40,553 nt of DNA. It comes from Nostoc sp. S13 (GTDB lineage Bacteria > Cyanobacteriota > Cyanobacteriia > Cyanobacteriales > Nostocaceae). The translations under genes and the position numbers were made by a program. This document shows positions 1-8,715 of the stretch, in pieces. The DNA is taken from positions 1-40,553 of the forward strand of contig NZ_JAQYWQ010000064.1 of the NCBI RefSeq assembly GCF_029379315.1, read 5' to 3'. The stretch's first letter is position 1; the number at the start of each line of letters is the position of its first letter. The notes under the pieces are model-generated. The model had not been told where the DNA came from, did no database searches, and worked only from the letters and a program-made list of their open reading frames with translations.

Positions 1-55
1 GTCATTAGTCATTAGTCATTAGTCATTAGTCATTAGTCATTAGTCATTAGTCATT
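1..55. repeat. Heptamer tandem repeat (gtcatta)n
   Basis: Seven complete copies of gtcatta run from the first base, followed by a partial eighth. Such 7-bp tandem repeats (STRR type) are common between genes in heterocystous cyanobacteria. The tract may continue upstream of the window. Confidence 0.9.
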
Positions 56-74
56 GGGCATTGGCCAAACAGGG

Positions 75-208
75 CAATTCAATTTTGGATTTTGGATTGA
101 CGATAGCGCCACAAAGAGCGAGTCAGACGCTACGCGAACGCTATCGAACGTCTTTTGGATTAAATTTCAATTCTTTAATCCAAAATCTAAAATCTAAAAT
201 CTAAAATT
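75..208. repeat. Dispersed repeat, copy A (uninterrupted)
   Basis: The left arm contains aattttggattttggatt. The right arm, aatccaaaatctaaaatc, is roughly its inverted complement, so the unit can fold on itself. The core carries gacgatagcg and gacgctacgcgaacgc motifs. A second copy at 33958-34202 has the same ends and core but a large insertion. It has no coding potential and resembles a non-autonomous palindromic element. Confidence 0.65.
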
Positions 209-232
209 CTTGCTCCCCGCCCCTCTCTCATT

Positions 233-2374
233 CTACGGGCAACGCGGATGAATGCCTCCTTGAGTACAAATGTACGCTAATTGCTTGGCATCTAAATTTT
301 TGGCTTGAGAAAAATCAACCCCTTGGACTACGGCAGATACTGAGCCTAAATCTGGGGTTTGGACAAATTGATCTGCTGGATCTTGTTTGCTAGGGGCGAG
401 AATTGCCCCCTTAAAATCTGCTCCGGCGACATTTGCCCCTCGTAAATCTGCCTGACTTAGGTCGGCATTTTGCAAATTAACGTTTTCCATCTGGGCAGAA
501 CGCAAAACAGCACCAGCTAGACGAGTGGCGCCCAGGTTAGCATTGCTGAGATTAGCACGATCCAAATAGGCTCCTGATAAATCTGCTCCTTGCCAATCAG
601 TGTTAGTTAAGTTGGCAAAGGATAATTGCGTTCCTATAGCACTAACGCGACCTAAACGCGCGGCGTACAGATTGGCTTCGTTCAAGTTGGCATCGCCTAA
701 ATCTGCTCCAGTCAGGCTGGCTCTTTCCAAGACTGCGTTCCGCAGATCGGCTCCTACTAGTTGAGTGCTGTTGAGTTTAGCGTCAAATAAACGCGCGTTG
801 GATAAGTTGGCTCTGTTGAGAGTGGCGCGGCTCAAATCGGTACGGTTCATCAAGACGCGACTGAGATTAGCATCAGTAAGATTAGCTTGCTGCAACTGAG
901 CTTGGCTTAAATCAGCGATCGCATCGTCGTATGTATCCCAGCGTCCATCTTCACCCACACCCCGAAAGCGGCTACCTTTCAAACTAGCTTGGTTAAGATT
1001 TGCAGATTTTAACTTAACTCCTGATAAATCAACGTTGTCTAATACCAAGCTGAAGAAGGAACTTCCTGGAGTACCGCTTTGACCTAATTGGCTGCGACTA
1101 AGGTCAACGCCGTCGATTTTACCACTGTAAACAGAGAGAATCTTGTTGATCGTCGTCTGATTTCTTTGTAGCCGCCCTTGCCGTAATTCCCGCTCTTGGG
1201 TTGTAGTACTACCCACAGACTCCAGTTCACCCACCAAAAACTGATTCTTATTTTTTAATTCGGGGATGGCTTTGGGCCCGACAGTTGTTAAAGCTTGTTG
1301 AACCGTATCCAGGAGGCTAGGGTTGGTTTCGTTAACTAATAAATCCGCTAGAAATTTAATCGACTGTGGGTCATCAAGACTACCCATAGCCAGAATTGCA
1401 CTTTGGCGTTGCTCATTAGTCGCCCCAGAGTTGGGACTGGCTTGTTTGACGAGTTCGAGAAACTGTTGGCTGTTGATTTGCTTAGTTGTTCGCTGGGATT
1501 GTTGAATTTGGATATAAACTTGAGTGCCGATTAAAGTTGCCAACACAGCAGTCATGCTCGTAAGCCCTACCCCAAACAAGGTAAGATTAGGATTTTGCTG
1601 TATCCGCCGCCACAGATTTGGCGATTGGTTGGTTTGAGATACTACTAATTCTTCATTTGCCTCCTGCCATTCTTCTGCTTCATGATTACCGTCAGCAGAC
1701 TGAACTTGTTTGTTGCTAGCTAAGAGTCCATCTATTGTATAAGTGCCTGCAAGTTGATCATGGAGTGCGCGACGTCCCTGGCGCGACGGTAAGCCAATCC
1801 CTTCACCCACAATCATTAACAAAGACAAAAATGTGAATAATCCTAAATTCGGAAAAGCAAAGCTGTAGCGCCACAGCAGATAGGCGATGGAAATGGGTAC
1901 AGTCCAACGCCCAACTCCTTCTCTAATCACAACTGCTGCCAATCCGGGCGCTGTCCCTTCCTCGTTAACAACCCGCAGTTTTAACCAACGTTTAGGAATT
2001 GTGCTACCAGTCTTAGCCAGTAAATACAATTGCCACCACGAGAGAGTTACAGGCGCTAATAAGGCGATTGTCCATAAAATATTAGTGGGCCATGCGACGT
2101 TAGGGATGCCATAGCTCACAGGCAGAGCCAGGGGTCTGGCGATCGCTCTTTGTGTTACTACCAGCACCGGGTTAAGCGGTACTCGGTTCAAATCGCTTCT
2201 AGAATTGGCATAGACACCAATGCCAAAGGGAATCAACCCACTAGTAACCACTAGTGTGATTTCAGCCGCCCAAGCTGCAAAACGCCTACTTGCTAGCAAC
2301 AACGACTTGGCTTTTTCCGGTTCTTTTGACTGACCAGATTGATTAGTACTTCTCCTGACAATTGGTGTCGTCAT
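233..2374 (-). CDS. RDD-domain and pentapeptide-repeat membrane protein
   Basis: About 713 residues. The N-terminal third has several hydrophobic segments resembling an RDD membrane domain, including the stretch with KTGSTIPKRWLKLRVV and a later RRALHDQLAGTYTID motif. A further transmembrane segment (LTLFGVGLTSMTAVLATLIG) follows, then a HEAT-like stretch (AILAMGSLDDPQSIKFLADLL). The C-terminal half is a long run of A(D/N)LxX pentapeptide repeats that should form a right-handed quadrilateral beta-helix. The role is unknown; anchoring of a protein-interaction platform to a membrane is an inference. The ATG at 2374 is preferred over the upstream 2419 start because GAAGGGAA lies just before it and the family-like N-terminus MTTPIVRR begins there. 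The C-terminus carries two cysteines (ICTQGG and HPRCP). Confidence 0.85.
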   Translation of the reverse strand: MTTPIVRRSTNQSGQSKEPEKAKSLLLASRRFAAWAAEITLVVTSGLIPFGIGVYANSRSDLNRVPLNPVLVVTQRAIARPLALPVSYGIPNVAWPTNILWTIALLAPVTLSWWQLYLLAKTGSTIPKRWLKLRVVNEEGTAPGLAAVVIREGVGRWTVPISIAYLLWRYSFAFPNLGLFTFLSLLMIVGEGIGLPSRQGRRALHDQLAGTYTIDGLLASNKQVQSADGNHEAEEWQEANEELVVSQTNQSPNLWRRIQQNPNLTLFGVGLTSMTAVLATLIGTQVYIQIQQSQRTTKQINSQQFLELVKQASPNSGATNEQRQSAILAMGSLDDPQSIKFLADLLVNETNPSLLDTVQQALTTVGPKAIPELKNKNQFLVGELESVGSTTTQERELRQGRLQRNQTTINKILSVYSGKIDGVDLSRSQLGQSGTPGSSFFSLVLDNVDLSGVKLKSANLNQASLKGSRFRGVGEDGRWDTYDDAIADLSQAQLQQANLTDANLSRVLMNRTDLSRATLNRANLSNARLFDAKLNSTQLVGADLRNAVLERASLTGADLGDANLNEANLYAARLGRVSAIGTQLSFANLTNTDWQGADLSGAYLDRANLSNANLGATRLAGAVLRSAQMENVNLQNADLSQADLRGANVAGADFKGAILAPSKQDPADQFVQTPDLGSVSAVVQGVDFSQAKNLDAKQLAYICTQGGIHPRCP

Positions 2375-2480
2375 CGCATAATTCCCTTCGATATTATTTC
2401 TACGCCGCGATCGGCACAATTAAAATAGACTAAGCTAATCGGCAAAAAGAAAAGCATGTTGAAATAGAATTTAAGGGTTA

Positions 2481-2521
2481 TGAGAGTCAGGAGCCGTGTG
2501 TATTCTGGCTCCTGACTCTCA
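2481..2521 (-). terminator. Perfect 15-bp hairpin downstream of the 2562-2897 gene
   Basis: tgagagtcaggagcc pairs perfectly with ggctcctgactctca across an 11-nt loop. It lies just 3' of the minus-strand gene ending at 2562 and before the next minus-strand gene. No strong U-run follows, so it may be a processing or partial termination hairpin. Its ctcctga content also links it to the heptamer repeats. Confidence 0.5.
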
Positions 2522-2561
2522 CAACTCCGGGCAAAGTGGCAAGTAAGTGCATATCAACTTA

Positions 2562-2897
2562 TTACTTACGTTGAAAGCTACTAGACACAAAAAATTTGTA
2601 TCCAACATACACTAAGACTGCCAAAAGTGCCAGAGTAATTGCAGATGCAACTAGTTTAAACACTGCTTGCAGCATCGCCAAGCCCAATAGCACCGTCACA
2701 GCCGAAACTACTAGCTTTTTAGCCCCAGATAAGCTCTTGAACCAAATTTGAAATCGCTCCAGTTGCAAGTTCAAGTTGGCAAAAATAGACTGAGACGTTT
2801 GTTCTTGTGGTTGGGGAACCACCCCAGGTGGGGAATTAATCTCTGCTTGTAGCTGATCGAGGCGACGCTGTAAGTCTTTTTCTGGTTGAGGATTCAT
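2562..2897 (-). CDS. Small two-helix membrane protein, unknown function
   Basis: 111 residues. The N-terminal half is polar and Gln/Glu-rich with a short predicted coiled coil (LQRRLDQLQAEI). The C-terminal half has two hydrophobic stretches (roughly residues 62-80 and 84-106) ending in a basic tail. I do not recognise a characterised family; it has the look of a conserved cyanobacterial envelope protein. The hydrophobic pattern and clean stop support a real gene. It is transcribed in the same direction as the pentapeptide-repeat gene that follows it, about 190 bp further on, with a hairpin between them. Confidence 0.7.
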   Translation of the reverse strand: MNPQPEKDLQRRLDQLQAEINSPPGVVPQPQEQTSQSIFANLNLQLERFQIWFKSLSGAKKLVVSAVTVLLGLAMLQAVFKLVASAITLALLAVLVYVGYKFFVSSSFQRK

Positions 2898-3287
2898 TAA
2901 TCTTTTCTACCTCGGCTAAGTCACTTATTCAACAACAGATCAACCAAATTCTATTTTTGGTGGTTGTCTTAGTGATTTTAGCTAATCTCTGTATGTGCAA
3001 GAACTTTTTGGGCAGATAAAATTTATGATGATGATTTTTATATTACTGGCATGTTACGGTTTGAAATGCAGAATATACGGTGAAATATTTTGGTGTAAAA
3101 GTGCAACCAAACATCGATAATTTCTACGATTGATGGTTTCTAAACACATGAAATCTTCACAAACAATCCTGAACTCGATGGTATTAGGTTATACGGCAGC
3201 TTTTGGAACCAAGATGGATTGCTGTCGTCAATTAAATCACTACTGCATAACAATATTGCTCTAAAAAATCCTGGAGCATTAATTAAA
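2898..3287. other. Divergent intergenic region
   Basis: AT-rich spacer between the minus-strand gene starting at 2897 and the plus-strand gene starting at 3288. It should hold promoters for both. I see no RNA gene, repeat or clear operator. Frames reading through it lack coding character. Confidence 0.5.
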
Positions 3288-3719
3288 ATGAAGACGCTTA
3301 GGCTACTTGCAATTGTTCCCACAGCTTTGGCGATGAGTTTGGTTTTCACTGAGGCTAATTTGGCACAGCCACCAACAACCCAAATTAATCGGAATTTCCA
3401 ACCAGATCCATTGATTTTGAAGGGAAAGTCTGGAGGAACTATCAAAAGTAATTGTGGCAATATTACCACTGAACCTAGTCAAGTTATCCAGGTTACAGAG
3501 TCACTACCTTATTTACGATTAACGGTAGAGGGACAAGGGAAGCCAACGCTGTTGATCGACGGGCCTGGGGGGCGCTTTTGTGTAATGCCAGATAGCTATT
3601 CTGGAGACAAGCCAGAACTGTCTGGTTACTGGCAGGCAGGAAAATACTCGCTGCATGTGGGCGAATTATCCCAACGAGAGTATAGCTACACCCTCTCAAT
3701 CTCGCAAAAAAATAAATAG
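3288..3719 (+). CDS. Exported protein of unknown function
   Basis: 143 residues from the ATG at 3288, which has GGAG about 12 nt upstream and starts a typical signal peptide (KTLRLLAIVPTALAMSLVF, cleavage near ANLAQ). An upstream in-frame start at 3219 would place a non-hydrophobic 23-residue leader before the signal peptide and is less likely. The mature part is about 115 residues with two cysteines (SNCGN, RFCVM) that could form a disulfide, and glycine-rich beta-type sequence (TLLIDGPGGRF; GYWQAGKYSLHVG). That pattern resembles small periplasmic beta-sandwich proteins of cyanobacteria. Function unknown. Confidence 0.75.
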   Translation: MKTLRLLAIVPTALAMSLVFTEANLAQPPTTQINRNFQPDPLILKGKSGGTIKSNCGNITTEPSQVIQVTESLPYLRLTVEGQGKPTLLIDGPGGRFCVMPDSYSGDKPELSGYWQAGKYSLHVGELSQREYSYTLSISQKNK

Positions 3720-3764
3720 TCATTAGACATCTGGTGAAATTAAATATGCGTTATCTATAACCCT

Positions 3765-3794
3765 TGTAGAGACGTGAAATTTCGCGTCTCTACA
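3765..3794. repeat. Dispersed palindrome tgtagagacg...cgtctctaca
   Basis: Near-perfect inverted repeat, tgtagagacgtgaaa against tttcgcgtctctaca, followed by ttcttttt. This is a common dispersed palindrome of filamentous cyanobacteria. Here it lies between convergent genes and could act as a bidirectional terminator. A related palindrome sits inside the kinase gene at 16811-16830. Confidence 0.7.
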
Positions 3795-3853
3795 TTCTTT
3801 TTCGGAGATGTCTATTAGTCATTTGTCCTTTGCTAATAACTAATGACCAATGA

Positions 3854-4225
3854 CTAATCTTCCAGTGATTGGGCTGGAACTTCGACAGCAGTGACATCAA
3901 TTGTGCCTTCTGGTGTAAATCGCTGAAAATGACTATTTTGTACTAACAGTGATTCCCCACAGTTAGGACACTGCAACTGACTGTTATTTAAACCTGTAAA
4001 TTCATATCTACAGACGGGACACTGATCAGCAACCAAGTTGCGTCGCAGCCACCAACGAAAGCCAAAAAAAGCCACAACGGGTGCCAACAACAACAACGCG
4101 AAAATAATTAGCAACGAATTAACCAACCAACCCAAGCCCAGTGATGCCAGTAACCAAATAACTGCCAGCAGGGTGAGCCAAGGGCGGAGATTTAAAAGAT
4201 TCAATTGAAATGACTTAAAGCTCAT
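3854..4225 (-). CDS. Small membrane protein with C-terminal zinc ribbon
   Basis: 123 residues. Two hydrophobic helices (about residues 14-35 and 37-57) are followed by a zinc-ribbon pair: CPVC near residue 70 and CPNC near residue 90. The four cysteines are intact and spaced as in rubredoxin-like zinc knuckles. The C-terminal tail is acidic. The ribbon should face the cytoplasm if the basic residues RWWLRRN mark the inside (inference). Function unknown. The stop codon lies at the edge of a heptamer-repeat stretch (3832-3862). Confidence 0.75.
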   Translation of the reverse strand: MSFKSFQLNLLNLRPWLTLLAVIWLLASLGLGWLVNSLLIIFALLLLAPVVAFFGFRWWLRRNLVADQCPVCRYEFTGLNNSQLQCPNCGESLLVQNSHFQRFTPEGTIDVTAVEVPAQSLED

Positions 4226-4267
4226 TTTTTAAAATTCGTCCTGCTCTCCTTCTAGGATAGCGATTTT

Positions 4268-4306
4268 AGTCATTGGTCATTTGTCATTTGTCATTGGTAA
4301 TTTGTC
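4268..4306. repeat. Heptamer tandem repeat (gtcattt/gtcattg)n overlapping a gene end
   Basis: About five degenerate copies of gtcatt(t/g). The tract overlaps the last codons and stop of the glycosyltransferase gene that ends at 4284. Confidence 0.8.
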
Positions 4307-5486
4307 CTTTGGACTTGATTACTGAGGATAGAAGTATTTTTTGCAAGTGCTGTTGGAAGGCATCTATGCCAAATAGAGCGATCGCTTGTTCTCGCAGCCA
4401 CTCTCCGTCACATCGCTGGTCATCCCCTTGAAGCATTTCTATACAAGCGGCTGCTACAGCATCAAAACTGCGATGTGGTACTCGCCATCCCAGTTTACCA
4501 TCCTGCAAGGGGTCGGCAGAGCCATCATCGTCACCGGATAATACAGGCACTCCACAAGCCATCGCCTCCAGATAAACAATGCCAAAGCCTTCTTGCGAAG
4601 GCATAATATAGGCATCAGCAAGGCGGTAATGTTCTATTAATTCTTCTGTGGCAACGAAACCAGCAAAGACGACGCGATCGCTCACACCTAAATTTTTTGC
4701 TAGCTGCGCTAATCGCGGTTGGTCATCACCGCGACCAATTACCAAATATTTCACTTCTGGGAAAACCTGAGCGATTTGTGATAATGCCCGAATCGTGACA
4801 TCTACACCCTTGTAAATATCCCCTGACCATAACCGCGCTACGGTCATTAACACTTTTGCACCACTTAAGCCATACTTCTGGACTAATTCTGGCTGCTTGG
4901 AACCAGGAGTAAATTTATCCCCATCAATTGCACAAGGCATCATTTGTACCATTTTGGGGTTTAGACCATTAGCAACACAAGCGCGATCGCGGCTATAGCG
5001 ACTAATTGTCCAAATTTTATCTGCTGATGTCAGGGCGCGACGTTGTTGATTTTTGAGCGGTTCCCAGACTTCTTTTCCGTAAGTTAGCACGGTGTAAGGA
5101 ATCCCCAAGGGCTGGCAAAGAGTTTGGATTAATACTGCTAACTTAATATGACCGCAGAAAACTTGCTGCGGACGCCTTTGCAACAGACACTTAAGTAAAG
5201 CTGCTGCCATTTGTAGTCTTCCTATTTGGGGAGACTGATTTTTAAAGTAATTAAATTTTAAGTTCTCGTCTTCAAACGGATTTGAGCTATCAGGACTATC
5301 TCGCAGCAAAAAGACTTCTGCCTTGTAGGGTTGGCTCAATCCCAGATAGGCGCGAAAAATATCTTTTATATATGATTGAATACCACCTTCGTGGGCAAAA
5401 ATCTCTAAAAACACGAAGACATGGTTAGTTTTTTTGTTAACTTTATTACCTAACTTGAGGTTTTCTGTCACTGTAGTGATAAGCAT
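4284..5486 (-). CDS. GT4-family glycosyltransferase
   Basis: 400 residues, the usual length for a GT-B-fold family 4 retaining transferase. The N-terminal domain has the glycine-rich acceptor-side loop AHEGGIQSYI (31-40). The C-terminal domain holds the donor-site segments MTVARLW (214-220), LVIGRGDD (248-255) and the EX7E motif E299...E307 in QEGFGIVYLEAMACGVPVL. It should transfer a sugar from a nucleotide-sugar in the cytoplasm, probably for exopolysaccharide, glycolipid or O-antigen-like synthesis. Donor and acceptor cannot be read from sequence. The gene stands alone with no other sugar gene beside it. The final codons (GQITNDK) and stop are made of heptamer repeat, so the C-terminus has probably been remodelled by the repeat. 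Confidence 0.88.
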   Translation of the reverse strand: MLITTVTENLKLGNKVNKKTNHVFVFLEIFAHEGGIQSYIKDIFRAYLGLSQPYKAEVFLLRDSPDSSNPFEDENLKFNYFKNQSPQIGRLQMAAALLKCLLQRRPQQVFCGHIKLAVLIQTLCQPLGIPYTVLTYGKEVWEPLKNQQRRALTSADKIWTISRYSRDRACVANGLNPKMVQMMPCAIDGDKFTPGSKQPELVQKYGLSGAKVLMTVARLWSGDIYKGVDVTIRALSQIAQVFPEVKYLVIGRGDDQPRLAQLAKNLGVSDRVVFAGFVATEELIEHYRLADAYIMPSQEGFGIVYLEAMACGVPVLSGDDDGSADPLQDGKLGWRVPHRSFDAVAAACIEMLQGDDQRCDGEWLREQAIALFGIDAFQQHLQKILLSSVIKSKGQITNDK

Positions 5487-6151
5487 ATTAAATTATACTC
5501 GCAGTCAGGGCGCGATCGCACCGTTTTGTAACCGTTGTAAATCTGCTTTTACCAAAAAAGTATTCCTGTAATTAGGGTGTCTTGGTCATATGTCCCGTAT
5601 TTCCTCTATCTCTTTAAGCACTAATTAAGCACTAAATGGCACTTTTTGGACAACAAAAAATAACACTCTCAACATTGCTAACAAATTTTAACAAGGGAGC
5701 TGGTATAACTCGAATGTTCTCTTTACTGTATTCATTAATTCTTTTTATACAAAAATATTCTTTGAGGCTTTACAAAAAAATCATAATAAATAAGCAATCT
5801 TACGTAAAAAATATATTACTCTAATCCAAATCATATTGAAAAAAGAGTACACTCTTATCAATCAAATAACTATATATTTGATTACAGACTCCTTCTGCTT
5901 TCAAGTGAGGAGCTCAACTTTGGGCAAAATATCTGTACCCTTACGGTGAAGCAAGCTACGCGTAGCGGCGACCATAAAAGAAGTTTTGTTTTTCGTACTC
6001 CGAAGTATAAGCAAGCTAAGTCCAGCCTCTGGTAGAGAAGACAGTGCCTCGCACGGTGCTGGTACTCTTTCCCTGGGCTTTGCCTGCGCTCAAAACCTAA
6101 AATTGGCGTCAGAAGTATTCTAACCTTCCTTTACCTTTGACTGTTTAACTT
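5487..6151. other. Intergenic region with dispersed-repeat fragments
   Basis: No convincing gene. A 62-codon frame at 5636-5824 is AT-rich, Lys/Ile/Leu-biased and family-less, and I do not accept it. Around 5948-5966 is gcaagctacgcgtagcggcg, whose gctacgcgtagc core is a perfect 12-bp palindrome; a related unit recurs near 6990. The 6000-6110 part is GC-richer and could fold (for example gtgcctcgcac) but matches no RNA family I recognise. Confidence 0.5.
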
Positions 6152-6583
6152 TTATTTTTGTGTTTCTACAGAGTATTTGACGATGAGCAGGCAATTTCTA
6201 CCATCGGCACCACGTTCGTATACAACACGGTCAGCCAGCCGCCGCAGGAGAAACCATCCATACCCGCCTACTTGTAGAGTACCTGGGGCTGGTTCTGCGA
6301 TCGCATCAGGATTGAAAGGTTTTCCATAATCCCAAATTCTAATCTCTAGTCGGTCAATCCAGAGATAAACGTTAATCTCAATGGTTGTTTCCGGGGGTAA
6401 AGCGTGATGAGCATGACGAACAGCGTTGGTAAAGCCTTCTGCTAATGCTAAATTCAGACGATCTAGTTGGGTTTTTGACCAGCCAAGTTGAGACAAATGT
6501 TGCAGACAAAATTGCTCAAACCATTCTTGCACCTGGTTTAGCAGACTGAGTTCGCTCTTAACCGTCAGATGATCCTGCTGCAC
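6152..6583 (-). CDS. Anti-sigma-factor-like ATP-binding protein (RsbW/HATPase_c_2 type)
   Basis: A compact GHKL ATPase domain. From the GTG at 6583 it is about 143 residues, the usual RsbW/SpoIIAB length. The N box is E49-GFTNAVRHAHH, the G1-type box is WDYGKPF and the G2 box is GGYGWFLLRRLAD. Such proteins bind ATP, and either phosphorylate an anti-sigma-factor antagonist or sequester a sigma factor in partner-switching systems. No STAS or PP2C partner is encoded next to it. The frame stays open upstream to 6754 with ATGs at 6733 and 6718, but that stretch looks non-coding (KSFMFCILVHKICQFRFFY), so the GTG just before QQDHLTVKSEL is preferred. The start remains uncertain. Confidence 0.8.
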   Translation of the reverse strand: MQQDHLTVKSELSLLNQVQEWFEQFCLQHLSQLGWSKTQLDRLNLALAEGFTNAVRHAHHALPPETTIEINVYLWIDRLEIRIWDYGKPFNPDAIAEPAPGTLQVGGYGWFLLRRLADRVVYERGADGRNCLLIVKYSVETQK

Positions 6584-6869
6584 TATGCTAAGAATTAACT
6601 GTGACTTGAATATAAATAAACCCAAGTTACTAGTTATTAAATTTTGCACTATTCGCAAAATTTCTCTGACATAGAAAAATCTAAATTGACATATTTTGTG
6701 TACCAAAATACAAAACATGAACGATTTTGGCATTTCGAGGGTTGTAACTAGCAACTTACGTTGAGTAAGTAAAAAATGTTTGTATTTGTTGACTTTTGAT
6801 GATTTAAGATTTTGGAATAGCTTTTCAATCCAAAACTTAAAATCTAAGATCCAATCTGAACTATTGAAT

Positions 6870-6896
6870 CAGAATTCAGAATTCAGAATTCAGAAT
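6870..6896. repeat. Heptamer tandem repeat (cagaatt)n
   Basis: Four copies of cagaatt, the last diverging to cagaatg. It is a different heptamer from those at 1-55 and 31640-31700. Confidence 0.8.
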
Positions 6897-6920
6897 GCTA
6901 TCAATGGGGGATTTTGCGCC

Positions 6921-7045
6921 AAGTGCGGTCTTTTTTGATCCGTGAGAGGCTGATGCCTACCGTAAGATGCCCATACCCCTACTAGACAAGCAAGCTACGC
7001 GTAGGTCTCCTGTCTTGAGAAGGGCTGTAGGGAGAAGACCGCACT
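6921..7045. repeat. Inverted-repeat-bounded 125-bp unit
   Basis: aagtgcggtctt at the left and aagaccgcact at the right are inverted copies (11 of 12 bases). The interior carries the gcaagctacgcgtag motif also seen near 5950. It could be a small non-autonomous element or a structured transcript. No flanking target duplication is obvious. Confidence 0.45.
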
Positions 7046-7067
7046 CGCTCCTCCTGAATTCTTTCCT

Positions 7068-7138
7068 GTGAAAATTGACGCCTGGTGATTTTTTTCAAAA
7101 GCACATCTGCATATGCTCTTGAAATTCACAGGCGTCAA
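7068..7138 (-). terminator. Hairpin downstream of petD
   Basis: ttgacgcctg (7075-7084) and caggcgtcaa (7129-7138) pair perfectly over 10 bp. An inner tgtgaa/ttcaca pair and a T-run also lie between them. It sits about 20 bp 3' of the petD stop and is a plausible mRNA 3'-end structure for the petBD transcript. Confidence 0.5.
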
Positions 7139-7158
7139 AGTACTTTCTGGTGACTAAT

Positions 7159-7641
7159 TTAGAATAGTCCCAAGGTCAAAGATTTATCCAATGGCAAAGC
7201 AGCACCAATACCCAGCCACAGGGTGACAAGGGTACCAAAAAGGAATACTGTAGTTGCAACTGGACGGCGGAAAGGGTTTTGGAATTTATTGACGTTCTCA
7301 ATAAAGGGAATGAGAATCAGTCCGACTGGTACTGAACCCATTGCTAACACTCCTAAAAGCTTATTAGGAAGCGATCGCAAAATCTGGAAGACTGGATATA
7401 AGTACCACTCCGGCAAAATTTCCAATGGTGTGGCGAAAGGATTTGCTGGTTCACCGTTCATGGCGGGATCTAGCACAGCTAGAGCCACAATCGCAGCGAA
7501 GGAACCCATGATTACGATTGGAAATACGTAAAGTAGGTCATTAGGCCAAGCGGGTTCACCATAGTAGTTGTGACCCATGCCTTTAGCAAGTTTGGCTCTT
7601 AACTGAGGATCGTTCAGGTCAGGTTTTTTTTGTGTTGACAT
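7159..7641 (-). CDS. petD: Cytochrome b6-f complex subunit IV
   Basis: 160 residues, exactly the usual length. It is the C-terminal half of a split cytochrome b, with three transmembrane helices (about 36-56, 95-115 and 127-147). The quinol-oxidation-site motif PEWY is intact at 77-80. With PetB it forms the quinol-binding core of the cytochrome b6-f complex in the thylakoid membrane, passing electrons from plastoquinol to plastocyanin or cytochrome c6. It lies 255 bp downstream of petB on the same strand, the conserved cyanobacterial order, and is probably co-transcribed with it. Confidence 0.98.
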   Translation of the reverse strand: MSTQKKPDLNDPQLRAKLAKGMGHNYYGEPAWPNDLLYVFPIVIMGSFAAIVALAVLDPAMNGEPANPFATPLEILPEWYLYPVFQILRSLPNKLLGVLAMGSVPVGLILIPFIENVNKFQNPFRRPVATTVFLFGTLVTLWLGIGAALPLDKSLTLGLF

Positions 7642-7711
7642 TTTGAAATATGCTCTCCTGCTTAAGTTAAATTAAAGCATTTGTGAAAGCTATCAGCTAC
7701 TATGCAACCAG

Positions 7712-7753
7712 CAGGCGGCAAACAGCATTTGTCTATCTACGGTCAGCCGCCTG
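7712..7753 (-). other. Hairpin between petB and petD
   Basis: caggcggc (7712-7719) and gccgcctg (7746-7753) pair perfectly across a 26-nt loop in the petB-petD spacer. It may be a processing or stability element in the dicistronic mRNA. That role is inferred from position only. Confidence 0.4.
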
Positions 7754-7896
7754 GAGGGTCTTTATAGCTTTAGGCTTCAGATACAAGTGTTTATTTTTTG
7801 GAACTTATGTACAATTAATTTTTTGTGTTTCATAAGTTTAAAATAAACAACTTCATCTGGGAACTGACAAATATTGCCTTTCGCTAATAGCTAAGA

Positions 7897-8544
7897 TTAC
7901 AAAGGACCGGAAATGCCTTGCTTGCGGATCATCAAGAAGTGAAACAGCATGAAGACTGCAATCAACCAAGGCAGAACAAAGGTGTGGGCGCTATAGTAAC
8001 GAGTTAGTGTTGCTTGACCAACACTAGAACCGCCGCGTAGCAGGTCGGAGATCAGAACGCCAACCACCGGAATTGCTTCTGGTACGCCGCTAACGATTTT
8101 CACAGCCCAATAGCCAACTTGATCCCAAGGTAGGGAGTAGCCAGTGACTCCGAAGGAAACGGTAATCACAGCCAGGATGACACCACTTATCCAGGTTAAT
8201 TCACGAGGCTTTTTGAAACCACCAGTCAGGTAAACCCGGAAGGTGTGCAAAATCATCATCAACACCATCATGCTGGCAGACCAGCGATGGATGGAGCGAA
8301 TTAGCCAACCGAAGTTTACTTCAGTCATGATGTACTGCACTGAAGAGAAAGCTTCAGTTACTGTTGGCCTGTAGTAGAACGTCATGGCAAATCCAGTGGC
8401 AAACTGGATGAGAAAGCAAACCAGGGTAATTCCACCCAGGCAGTAAAAGATATTGACGTGGGGAGGGACGTACTTGCTAGTGACGTCTTCAGCGAGTGCC
8501 TGAATTTCTAGGCGTTCCTCAAACCAGTCGTAAACGTTGGCCAT
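7897..8544 (-). CDS. petB: Cytochrome b6
   Basis: 215 residues, the standard length, with four transmembrane helices. The four axial histidines for the two b hemes are in place: H86 and H100 in the second helix, H187 and H202 in the fourth. Cys35 (FYCLGG), which covalently holds heme c(n) in b6-f complexes, is also present. The protein carries electrons across the thylakoid membrane in the cytochrome b6-f complex. It is the first gene of petB-petD. Its promoter should lie in 8545-8715, between the gene and the IS605-derived element. Confidence 0.98.
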   Translation of the reverse strand: MANVYDWFEERLEIQALAEDVTSKYVPPHVNIFYCLGGITLVCFLIQFATGFAMTFYYRPTVTEAFSSVQYIMTEVNFGWLIRSIHRWSASMMVLMMILHTFRVYLTGGFKKPRELTWISGVILAVITVSFGVTGYSLPWDQVGYWAVKIVSGVPEAIPVVGVLISDLLRGGSSVGQATLTRYYSAHTFVLPWLIAVFMLFHFLMIRKQGISGPL

Positions 8545-8715
8545 ACAATCTCAAGTTCCTAAAAGTCGGTTGCGGTTGATAAATTCCGAAGTTCTGAATC
8601 GGCAGAAGCCTTGGCTCAGACTTCTCTCCCAATTAGCAATTTTGGGATTTTAGTAAGGGGGAGTTTTTTTACTTGTCAGCTTTGGGCGTGCTAAGAGACT
8701 TCAGAAACTTTACAC

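Larger units (their letters stand above)
6584..7158. other. Intergenic region between the anti-sigma gene and petD
   Basis: Holds an imperfect inverted element at about 6797-6851 (gatttaagattttgg against ccaaaacttaaaatc), the heptamer tract at 6870-6896, an inverted-repeat-bounded unit at 6921-7045 and the hairpin after petD. No coding sequence is seen. Confidence 0.6.

Noticed and set aside
3140..3469. 109-codon minus-strand frame opposite the exported protein
   Set aside because: The plus-strand frame has a signal peptide and RBS; this one has neither.
5636..5824. 62-codon plus-strand frame in the 5.5-6.1 kb gap
   Set aside because: AT-rich, biased composition, no ribosome-binding site and no recognisable family.
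5990..6110. Possible structured RNA in a GC-richer stretch
   Set aside because: Only short local stems can be drawn, no known family motif is visible and there is no terminator.
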